Part shown: one piece after another, positions 54,810 to 64,000 of the stretch | Position numbering within the stretch: the stretch's first letter is position 1 | Layout: every line of letters starts with the position of its first letter | Translations under genes and position numbers: made by a program | Source: Asterochloris sp. CNOR1 | Taxonomy: Eukaryota; Chlorophyta; Trebouxiophyceae; Trebouxiales; Trebouxiaceae | Length of the DNA: 64,000 bases | Reading direction: 5' to 3' | NCBI GenBank assembly: GCA_963969365.1 | Contig: OZ017760.1 | Coordinates: 558,001 to 622,000, forward strand | Notes under the pieces: generated by a model | The model's database searches: none | What the model was told of the DNA's origin: nothing | What the model saw: only the letters and a program-made list of their open reading frames with translations

Positions 54810-57800
54810 ATGTGTGGCCAGCTCCCCATGTTCGCCATCAATGGCGAGAAGCATGTGCTCCACGTAGATCCAGGCCTGTCCCTGAGCGCCTACCTTGCTC
54901 AACACACCAGATTTAATGTGAGGCAGACATGCAAAGTCAGACACTGCTGACAAGTGCACCACATTGGCTTGAGAGTCACTTTTGCTGCAGATCAAGATCG
55001 GGTGTGGAGAGGGTGGATGCGGTTGCTGCGCAGTGCTTGTGAGCCACCTGAGATCAGGTGGGCTGCCGCATCAATGTTGACAAGGCAGACTTTGGCGCCC
55101 ACATGGCGTGACCTGCAGACTGCTAGCACAAGGGGCCAAATTCATCCGTGTCACTTGGCCTTGTGGGGTTTCCTACAGAAATGGACAGAAGGGTTTGGGA
55201 TCTGGGCTCTGCAACCGTCTTGACAGGCATGATTTGGCACCTCCTGTTATAGAGTCGACCGAATGGGTTGCATCAGCCTTGGGCAACGCATTTGCCTGTC
55301 TCATGTCCAGCATATACTGCTGCTGAGCTGGCTGTGTGGGCATCACCCTTGCCCTGCCTGAAATCTGGCCTCTCATGGCTGCAGAGCTGTCTTGATGGGT
55401 TCAGCCTGTGGGCTACCCAACACCCCTGCCTGTCATCTGGCCCCCACCTGCTGCAGAGCTCTTATAATGGCTAGCCTGTGGCAAGTGACTTGCCCTGACT
55501 GCTCTCATCCATCTCTGTAGATACAAAGCTGGCTATGAGTCCAGCCTCTGGTCCTTAGCCAATCTCTGACACCCAAGTCTTCAACGCTGCAGGTCTGGTT
55601 CATACTGAGAGCGTCAACTCTTGCCTGAAGCCCGTTGGCACGCTCGATGGCTGCGCCGTCACCACCTCAGAAGGCCTGGGCAACTCCTCAAAGGGTTTCA
55701 GCGTTGTTCAGGGTGGGCCTGCACAGGACGGTCTGCAGCCGGCACACTCTAGTGCACAGCAGTTGGTTCACAATCTGGACAGGCCTCACCAGATTCGAGT
55801 GCCTGCCTGCATCATGGACTCAGGATGTTGGCTGGCCCAGTCAGGCTGCACACCTGCATGTCCTCAGGACCCCACTGCGCTGATGTTTTGCCCTTGTGCT
55901 GCAGATCGCTTTGCAGAGTTCAGTGCTTCCCAGGTGGGCACTGCTTGTGAGCAGCTGCGTTTTGACTCCCAGGCTGCTGCGCTCTGACTCGAGCATGTCT
56001 GCCATCCACCAAACAATCTCACACTGTGGTATGCCGGCCTGTCTGTCACCACTATAGCTTACAATCTACACCTGCAGACATGCTCCTGCCATGCCAGCTT
56101 GACCAGGGATGATTGCCTCCTGGCTTTGTGGCATCTGTGTGACACTCCGTATGTTCCTGCAGTGTGGGTTCTGTACGCCGGGTCTTGTGGTGGCTTGCCA
56201 CGCAGCCCTGCTGTCATGCAAGGACAAGGGCGTGGAGCCAACACCTGAGCTTCTGCAGAAGGGTTTGGACGGCAACCTGTGCCGCTGCACTGGTGAGCCC
56301 GCTGCTTGCCACATGTGCCGCTGCACTGGTGAGCCTGCCGCTTGCCACAAGCCGAAGTGCCCCATGCGCGCCAAACTGCCACAAGCATGCTGGTGGCATC
56401 GCTGGGACCTCTGGGACATGGACTGCGAGCAGTGGCTGCCGTTGCCACCGAGCCTCGACCTGACATCCCTCACCACTCATGCTCCTGCGTGCAGGCTACA
56501 GACCCATCACAGATGTTTGCAAGGTGAGCCTCCTTCAGCCTGTCCACCGTGCATCTACTGCGCCACTCTGACTGCTGAATGCACCCAACAGCCTCAGTCT
56601 GAGACACTGCATGCGTGCCTGCGTTCAGAGTCTGCATTCAGAGTCTTTAACAGCCTGCAGTGACTCCGGCCGTGCAGGACTTCCTGCACTGGCGTGGTGG
56701 CCTTCCTGCATGCTGGGCTGAGCTGTGCTGCCTGCCTGTCTGCAGAGCCTGGCCTCAGCTGACATGGAGGACCTGGGGCTGCACTCCTGCACCTCCCCTG
56801 GGCCCTGCAAGGAGGCGTCCGATGGCCCTGAGTTTCCAGCCTTCCTCAGGCAGTACGTAGAGGTGCAGGCCTGCATGGCCCTGCACAGGGTACAGTTCGA
56901 GGCAGTGTGTGTGGAGGTTAGGTGGCACACCTGTAGCCCCGCATGGCCCTGTGCACAGCATGCATGGCCAATGCACTTCAAGGGCAGCTAAAGGATTGCA
57001 TGCTTGATGGCTCTGTTGCTTTGCTTCCAGCATCATATGCTTACATCCTGAAGGGCCAGCAATCTCACAACCTGAGGGCGACCTCAAATCCTGAGGGAGG
57101 AGCATTCACAAGCAGGTTGGGTGCGCCTGCTTTGATTCGCTGCAAAGGACCAGATCTTGCTGCAAGTGCGGCACAATTACATGGTAATCCAAGCACTGCC
57201 CACAGGTGTGAGGTGTGTGCTGCAGTCCAAGGCCAAGCGGGCACAGGCTGGCATGGCAGGTTGTGGCGTGGGCGATGAGTCGGAGCGCATCTGGCTGGTG
57301 CCCAGCACCTTGAAGGAGCTCCTCCAGGCGCTTCAGAGCAATGATGGTGAGTGCAAGCAAGACAATGCAGGGCACAGTCCAGCACGGACATCAGGCTGAC
57401 AACAGGCAGGCTCTGCAGAATCCTCTTACATGAGCTGTGCAGGGCTTTTTCCAGCAGGACAGGGCAGGCTGAGCACAAGGGCACACACTATAGCTGCTCA
57501 TGACATGCCTTAGCCTTCCTCTGTATGCACTAGGTATCTGCAGCAGCACCATGTCATGTGCATCCTTGATGTGGCCCTGCAGGGTCTACCCTCTGCATCA
57601 GCCTTTCTGGCCATGTTCAAGCTCAGTGCAATGGCGAGTAGTGATCACAGCTGCACCAGATTGAGGCCCTGCATGTTTGTGCTGTGACACAACACAGGCA
57701 CTGATGCCTTTCCACACAGGTGAGGCTTGAGCTGCTTTCCCCATGTTTCTCTGTATAATGGCATCATGAGCTTCTTGGGATGCCATGGTAAGAAAGCCAC

Positions 57801-60800
57801 GGGTGCGGAGGCAGCAGCTCACGAGGGCATGGTGGCATGGGCGCAGACCTTCGCAGGACCAGCTGCAGGTCATTGCCATTCATGTGTGCCCGCAGGGACG
57901 CCAGGCGGGTGTGCTATGGTGGCGGGCAACACCAGCGCCGGCCTGTGGGAGCATGAGTGGCCGCCTCAGCATGTGCTGGTGGACACGCGCCACGTCAAGG
58001 AGCTCACAGAGATCACCAAGACCGAGGTGGGGGACAGCCTCAAGTCTTGAGTGTCACAGCGCCTGATGCCTCAAGGTGCCCATCTCTGGGGAGTTCAACT
58101 TCTGCCTGCGAGTATCTGCTCAGCAGGGCACAACTTGGTGTTGGTACCCTCTGCTCTCATCGTGACATCTGCTGTGTGTCTGGCAGGCGGCTCCTCAAGC
58201 TGGCAGCCCCACCAGAACCTGGCTAGGCCGCCTGGCTTGCAGGTGTGGTGAGGGCGCTCTCACCAACTCCAGCTGCAGCCGTGCACCAGCTGCTGACTAC
58301 CGTCCCTGTACATCCAGCAAGCAAGTCAAATCTATGGGCTGTTCTTCGTGGCTCACACTGAGCACTCGGCAGTGCTGACAGCGCAGGCCTGATGCACATT
58401 GCATCCACCAATGCCCTCTGCAACTTGCAGGATGAGGCTGTGCTGGGAGGGGCATGCTCCATCAGCCAGCTCATTGACGTGCTGCGTGAGGACCCCAAGC
58501 TGCAGGCCTGGCAGGTTATCTCCGACCACCTGCTGCGCATTGCAGGTCAGTCCGTGCTGCATGGACTTCAAGCATCGACTCCAGGCTGACAACAAGCTTT
58601 CTATCTGGCTCTGCTTGTGCATGCCCTGCCTGGAGCAATAGCGAGCTACACTGCTGCTTTGATGCATGCCCTTGGAGAACAGTCAGGACAGTTGCGACAT
58701 CTGCTGTCAAGGCATGCATGCATTGTGACCTTGTCTCCATCAGTCATGTCCTAGGCGTGCTAGGGCTCCATCTGCAGGGGGGGCACATCTGCGCTGTAAC
58801 ACCTTGGCAGGCCAATTGATGACCCCCACTCTGCAGTTCAAGGCAGCAACATCTGCCTCATAGCCATCTCGGAAGGCCACATGCTGACCAGTCCTGGTTC
58901 CTTTTGCAGGGAGTCACATCCGAAACGCAGCCACGCTGGGAGGCCATGTGGTGCTGGTGCGCGAGAGGGCCCTGCAGAGCGATGTGTCCACTCCACTGAT
59001 GGCGGCTGGTGCCTCAGTCAAAGTCGTATCCCAGGGTGGGAGCAGGTGTGGCAGTGGGAAACCATTCCCAGGGGATGCCTTGGGCTGTTGGTCACAGCAC
59101 ACAGCATAGTGGCATGAGGTGCGGCCTGTAGCACAGCTCTTGGGTGCTGCTTGGGGACTTGAGGCAGTGCAAGGCTCCAAGGTGTGGCCGATACAGAGAT
59201 TATATTGGGGTGCTGCCTTGCGTATACAGGCAGCGCTTACGTCAAGCATGCAGTGTGCTGCATGCAGCTGGGATCAGCATGAGAGGTGGCTGCTGGGATT
59301 GTGCCAGTGCTCACTGGCTGGCGTCTGGCCCCAAGCATTGCCGTGCTGGTGGGCGCCGGGAACTGCATCGTCACAAAAGCTTCATGGGTCTCTTGGTCCG
59401 CTTGCTTTGGGGCAGCAAAAGCGCAAGCAATGAAGCCTTGCACAGAGGCGCAATGCAATGTGGCACCTGCATGTGGCCAGCCTCTGCTGCTGAGAGGGTG
59501 GACAGGGCTGGCAAGCCATTGACTGATGCGCCAAGCATTGCTCATGTGGTCAAGGCACCTCGATGGGTTGAAGCATCCTTCACCCCCTCGAGTTGCTGCC
59601 TGCCCTCGCCACCGGCAATGTTGATGCCATCAGATTCAAAATTTGCGGACTCTCTCTCTAAGCTAGTCCTGGCAGATGTGCACTGCAAAATTGCACCTGC
59701 AAGCGGTGCGTGGTCCCCTTCTGGGCGGCATATGTTGGCACGCAGTCTTTAAGATGATGGCTGGCGTGGTATGCACTCGTGCACTCTTGCAGGGCGAGTG
59801 GCTCTTCAGTGTGGCATCCAGCGCTAATCTGTATCAATGTCTGAGCATGTTCAGGGCAAAGAATCTGCAAGCCATGCTTACACCAGAGTGCCTCGACTCT
59901 GCTGGCTGCTGAGCTTCAAAGCTATTGCGCTGGAGAGCACCTTTGTACTCGAAGACGCTGAAGGCAGCTCTTCTTGGAGCTCAGGACCTGCCTGTGTCGC
60001 CCTGCAGGCAGCTGAGCCTGGAGGCCTTCCTGCATGGCCCAGACGGCGGCGTGCGCAAGGGCGAGGTTGTGTGCAGCATTCATGTGCCTGTTCCCCAGCA
60101 GCATGACTACTTCTGGAGCCACAAGGTGGGCCTGACCAGCAACCGTGTCATGGGATGATTTTCCACTGTCTCAGAGGCTTTCCAAATGTCATTGACAGCC
60201 AGAGGTTCACATCCGCGCAATGCTTGCAACAACATACTGTGCACCTGTTGCAGCCGGTGTCAATCCGTTCACGGGCTTAAGAGCACGAATGCAGGCTGTC
60301 TCTGCTGCTGGAGTCTTTGAACATCCTGCTTCTCAGCAGCTAGCAGACCTTGCCCGCCTGCAGCCCAGTGCACACGCCAGCAGTGCGCAACCTCTGGCTG
60401 CCTGGGACTCTGCAGGTGTCCCAGCGCTTCTGGAACTCCCACGCCCTGGTCAACATGAGCCTCATGCTGAGGTTGGAGGAGCCCACCAGGCGGCGGGGCA
60501 GCAGACTGGCGTCTGCGCTGGGCTTTGGGGACAGGCAGCAGCCACGGCGCGTGGCGTCAGCCAGGCTGGTGGTAGGGGCTCCCGTGCAGCAGCCTGAAGG
60601 TGAGACACCTTAAACCCTAAACCCACCAAGCAGCCCAGTCAACAGTGCCCGTCACGAAGGAAGGCAGGCATGCTCGTAGGGTGGGGAGCTGAGGTAGTTC
60701 TCCTATGCAGCCTGGTCAGAAGTGGTGGCAGTAAGCTGGCAGGCTAGGCGAGGCTGGTAGTTGGGGTATTCTGTGACAGCCTAAAGGTGACGGGTCTGGG

Positions 60801-63800
60801 CTGCATGCAGAGTTGGCCTGCCTCGTTGCAGGACTTTGCTGCAGCCATCAGCAGAAGTTAGTCGCAATGTGGTCTTTGCTGGTACTGCCGCGATTGCAGA
60901 CCGGCTCATGCTGCCTCAGCACTAGATGGTGCACTCAGCACAGCCTTCTGTGCTTCATTAGCTGCGTGATGTTGGGTCTCCAGCATGTTTGAGGGGCCTG
61001 ATAAGCAACACTGACCGCAGACTGTGGATGGAGTTGTTTGTACGAACTTGACTAGTTGCGGGCCTGTAGCCTGCCGGGTTGAATGCGCCTGGAGGTCACG
61101 TGATGGCCAGATTCTTTGCTGAGCTGTCACAACGTCTTGAAAGGAACTCTGCACAAGCTGGCTTTTCTTCCTGTGTGCTGCTGCAGCATGGCTTGGGCCA
61201 CCATATCTGATGCTCCTGCGCTGCCAGTCGCCTGTCACCCTGTGGAGCACAGCATCACTCTCCTTCTTGTATGCTGTAGGAAAAGACGATTGGATCAATC
61301 AGCGCTTGCCTCATGTGGAGGCCTTGTTCAAGGACACTGTTGTAGACTTGGCACTTGTCACCCGCGCCCTGAGACAGCTGGACAAGGACTTCCAGCCGGC
61401 TGCCATCCCAGGTGGGGTTGCACGGTAGAGAATGCGGCAATGCCTTTCTCTGTATGTAAGCGCCGCAAGAGTTGGCCAAGAAACATGCTGCTTGAAGTGG
61501 ATTAGGCTTTGCATGAGCGACTAACACAGCAAAGGCGCTGTGGGACGCCGGCGAGTCCTTTGCAAGCGGCTCGTCTGACCGGCAGACCACCCTGCTGTGC
61601 AGGTGTCAGTGCCGACTACGCCAAGCACACAGCGCAGGGCCTTCTGTTTGCAGCGCTGGCGCCTGTCGCTAAGCAGGGTGTTGCGGTACGTGGTTGCTGT
61701 GCTTTGATACAATGACAGCTACTTTGCCTGTATCGGCAATCTGCCTCGCCCCTTTTGAGTGTGGACGAATCCTGATGCTGGTGTGCTGTGGCATCTGGCT
61801 TTTATCAGGCCTGTCTTACATGTCTTGACAGCGACAGCCATGCAGTGAGATCGTTGAGCATGACAACATGCTGCTTGCATGCATTGCTGCTCCTTCACTG
61901 GCGGCGCTTGTGGTGCATGGTAATACATGTGCGCAGCACTGTGTTGCTGCAGCATTTGCTGGAAGGTGTCCATGCACAGGGGCTCTCGGCCAGTACACTT
62001 TGTAGCAGAGTAGTGCATCAGCTGGCCATCCAAGCCTGGCTGCTGACCTGTGACAATGCCCCTGCAGGGCGACAATGCACGGCTGCAGCAGATGCTGGAC
62101 GTGCAGCTGGATGGGGAACCCTCAGTGCCCACAGCAAGGCAGGAGCTGCCTGACTTCTCCAAACTGGCGCCCCCAGTCTGCGAGCCTGTGCAGAAGGATA
62201 GGGCGCGTCTGCAGGTCAGCTGCACAGGGGTCCCATCAGGATCGCACTGCAGCGATGGTGACTGCCTGCAGCAAAGGAGCACAATGGAAAATCTGGGGCC
62301 ACCTCCGTGGGCCAGTGTGAAGCTGTGCACAAAGACCTTTTTTGTGACTGAGTGGCAGGGAATCTGCAACAGGGAGCCATGTGTGAGGGTGTATGGAGAG
62401 TTTCTTTGGTAGCGATGGTGCTCAGTGGGTAAGCTCAAAGGCGTATGTTGGCTGCCATTGGCAGCACTTAATGGGCCTGGAGTCGATGTTGGCAAGGCTT
62501 TGTTGGCTTGCAACTGCCCAGCGGTGGCTGCTAAGGCCTCTTGTGTGTTTCAGCTATGCTGTAGAGAGCGTTGACCTGAGTAAGAACCATGGCCAGAAGT
62601 GTGCTGGAGTCTTGTGTGTTGCTGACTTCATCGCCATGCTGAAACCTTGAGAAACTTAAGCAGGCCTGTCTAGTGCGCATCAACAGAGTCGCTGGGGGCC
62701 TTGGTCAGAGGGATGCTGCCATTTGTGCATTGTCTATCTGTGTTGCTCAGAGCATGCATCACTCAAACACCAGACAGCATGTGGTTTGCTGAAGACCCCG
62801 TTTGCAACGCCGCCTCCAACCACCTGCATGTGGAGGTTACTTCTGGCTAAAGCTAGAGGCTCCTTCATCAGACGTCCGCATTCCCATCTGAAACATGCAC
62901 GTCCAATGCTGGCCCCATATGCCCCTGCTGCAGGCCAGCGGGCAGGCCATGTACACCTCAGACGTGCACAAATCTGCGCGGGACCTGTTTGCAGCGCCTG
63001 TGGAGTCACAGCGGGCTCTTGCCAAGCTGGGGCGTGTAAACGCTGAGCCTGCCTTGAAACTGGAGGGCGTGGTGGCCTACATTGGTGAGCTTCACTGCTT
63101 CAAAGTAGATCATCAAAGTGGCTGGAGTGCACCCTCCAGCATTGCAAGGCATCAAGCTGGCTGTGCACTGATCAATTGCAGCACAACACACAGCCTGCCG
63201 TGGACAGGAGGCAGTTTGCAAAGCTTCATGCGAGGTGTACTCATGCCTCTTCACATGCAGCATCTGCCTCAGATCTGCATTGGCTGGTCCCTTCTGAGCC
63301 ACATGCAAGCCATGTCATGCCTCCTGCATGCCTGCAGACGGCAAGGACGTGCCAGAAGGCGGGAGCCTGATGGCCGCGGGCGAGCGCTACTTTGCAGAGG
63401 GCATGGTGGAGTTTCATGGCCAGGTCATTGGCCTGGTGGTGGCCACCTCCCAGGTCCGCTGTTGCGCTTGCTTCTGACCGAGTTTGCCTGCTGGCAGGTG
63501 TCCAGCAGGATGGTTTAAGGGCGGCATCTTGGCCTGGCTCCCTTCACTCCGTCTGGAAGGGGGCTGGCGGCCAGCTGGGCCAAGCCTGGCTGGATCTAGC
63601 ACTGCAAGGCATTCAGTCTGTCTTCCGCTGTCTGGAGGCTTCAAAGTGTCTTGTAGACGCCAATGTCTCACATGCGGTCTGTCTTCAGCTGTCTGAAGGC
63701 TACACAGTGCTGTTTGGACTGCCAAGGTTGCATTGCTTGGCATGCCCTGCAGAGGTTGGCTGAGAGGGCTGCCTGGCTGGTGGAGGTGGAGTACCTTGAT

Positions 63801-64000
63801 GACAGCAGCCTGGGCACTCCCATCCTGAGCATTGCAGATGCCATCAAGGCTGAGTCTTTCTATGGCGCCCACCCTGAGCCTGTGATGTCTGGGAACGCTG
63901 CCAAGGCGCTGGCAGAGGCCAAGAATGTCATCAGAGGTGCCAGGTGGGCAGCTGATTATTTTGAGTTGCGCTGCACAACAATACAAACTGCTGCCAGCTG
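54810..64000 (+). CDS. Aldehyde oxidase (molybdoenzyme, plant AAO type), 3' end outside the window
   Basis: Nineteen exons in view: 54810-54917, 54991-55057, 55593-55712, 55905-55933, 56163-56292, 56495-56523, 56746-56862, 57226-57346, 57896-58026, 58431-58545, 58910-59045, 60008-60125, 60416-60599, 61280-61411, 61603-61685, 62068-62214, 62934-63084, 63338-63453 and 63753-63943. About 741 of an expected 1350 or so residues are visible. The N-terminal plant-type [2Fe-2S] ligands are in CGEGGCGCC and VNSC. The second cluster is in SQCGFCTPG and GNLCRCTG+YRP. The FAD domain follows (MVAGNTSAGLW, RNAATLGGH). The molybdopterin domain begins at SGQAMYTSDVH and continues through EFHGQVIGLVVA. TTSEGLGNS and ADMEDLGL are closer to plant aldehyde oxidase than to xanthine dehydrogenase, an inference from memory. 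The enzyme oxidises aldehydes to acids in the cytosol. The active-site Glu lies beyond the window. Confidence 0.9.
55341..55482 (+). repeat. Diverged tandem duplication (about 75 bp) in an aldehyde oxidase intron
   Basis: Two copies share the order CACCCxTGCC, ATCTGGCC, GCTGCAGAGCT and AGCCTGTGG, at 55341-55411 and 55418-55482. They lie between exons 54991-55057 and 55593-55712. Confidence 0.7.
56281..56352 (+). repeat. 36-bp tandem duplication spanning a 5' splice site of aldehyde oxidase
   Basis: GCCGCTGCACTGGTGAGCC occurs at 56281 and again at 56317. The unit of 36 bp carries the codons for CRCT of the second iron-sulfur cluster and the GTGAGC donor. Both copies keep a usable donor, and the period is a multiple of three. 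Confidence 0.95.
63615..63712 (+). repeat. Tandem duplication (about 60 bp) in an aldehyde oxidase intron
   Basis: GTCTGTCTTCCGCTGTCTGG near 63616 is repeated as GTCTGTCTTCAGCTGTCTGA near 63678. Each is followed by AGGCTNCANAGTG. It is located between exons 63338-63453 and 63753-63943. Confidence 0.75.

Noticed and set aside
55108-55326. Alternative aldehyde oxidase exon in the long intron after 55057
   Set aside because: The spacing between the [2Fe-2S] cysteines is already right when 54991-55057 joins 55593-55712. The open frame here has no matching motif.
61719-62513. 264-codon open frame on the minus strand
   Set aside because: It covers aldehyde oxidase exon 62068-62214 and introns on the other strand, and shows no domain, signal or codon pattern.
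62553-62650. Candidate aldehyde oxidase exon after TTTCAG
   Set aside because: The exons 62068-62214 and 62934-63084 already join in phase to a conserved ARLQ-ASGQAMYTSD sequence.
1-64000. Transposons, LTR elements, virus-derived genes, tRNA or rRNA genes
   Set aside because: No reverse transcriptase, integrase, transposase, capsid, long terminal or inverted repeat, cloverleaf or rRNA segment was recognised on either strand by reading alone.

Overview
This window is nuclear DNA of an intron-rich green alga. Three of the gene contents point to a chlorophyte, probably a Chlorella/Coccomyxa-like trebouxiophyte: a Rieske oxygenase of the pheophorbide a oxygenase type with a transit-peptide-like start, a plant-type aldehyde oxidase, and a polyphosphate-making VTC pair. 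Every large gene is cut into short exons, often 30-200 nt, with GT-AG introns, acceptors that are almost always TGCAG, and a minority of GC-AG introns. No single open frame covers a whole gene. I rebuilt the gene models by joining exons whose reading phases and family motifs agree.

Layout, left to right. 238-2040 (+): 3' end of a multi-pass membrane protein. 2371-5774 (+): secreted intradiol ring-cleavage dioxygenase. 6548-11989 (+): secreted purple acid phosphatase of the tartrate-resistant type. 12509-18307 (+): TRP-like cation channel. 18638-20256 (-): VTC1, a 129-residue DUF202 membrane protein. 21355-32553 (+): VTC4, an SPX-VTC-DUF202 polyphosphate polymerase of 711 residues. 32996-33364 (+): a small putative secreted protein. 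34044-48807 (-): exportin-1/CRM1, 21 coding exons, 1075 residues. 49059-54267 (+): pheophorbide a oxygenase-like Rieske monooxygenase, 555 residues. 54810 to the window end (+): aldehyde oxidase, about 741 residues in view, running off the right edge.

The genes suggest a phosphate neighbourhood. An acid phosphatase that could release phosphate outside the cell lies close to VTC1 and VTC4, which together would make polyphosphate and move it into an acidic vacuole. VTC1 and VTC4 are transcribed away from each other across a shared 1.1 kb region. Exportin-1 and the Rieske oxygenase are also divergent, with only 251 bp between their start codons.

The most unusual feature is structural. Introns repeatedly hold decayed or tandem copies of the edge of a neighbouring exon together with its splice site. 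Examples occur in seven of the ten genes. The largest is a nine-unit, 40-bp array in exportin-1 in which every unit resembles the exon's last codons plus its 5' splice site. No rRNA, tRNA, CRISPR array, transposon or virus-derived element was recognised.
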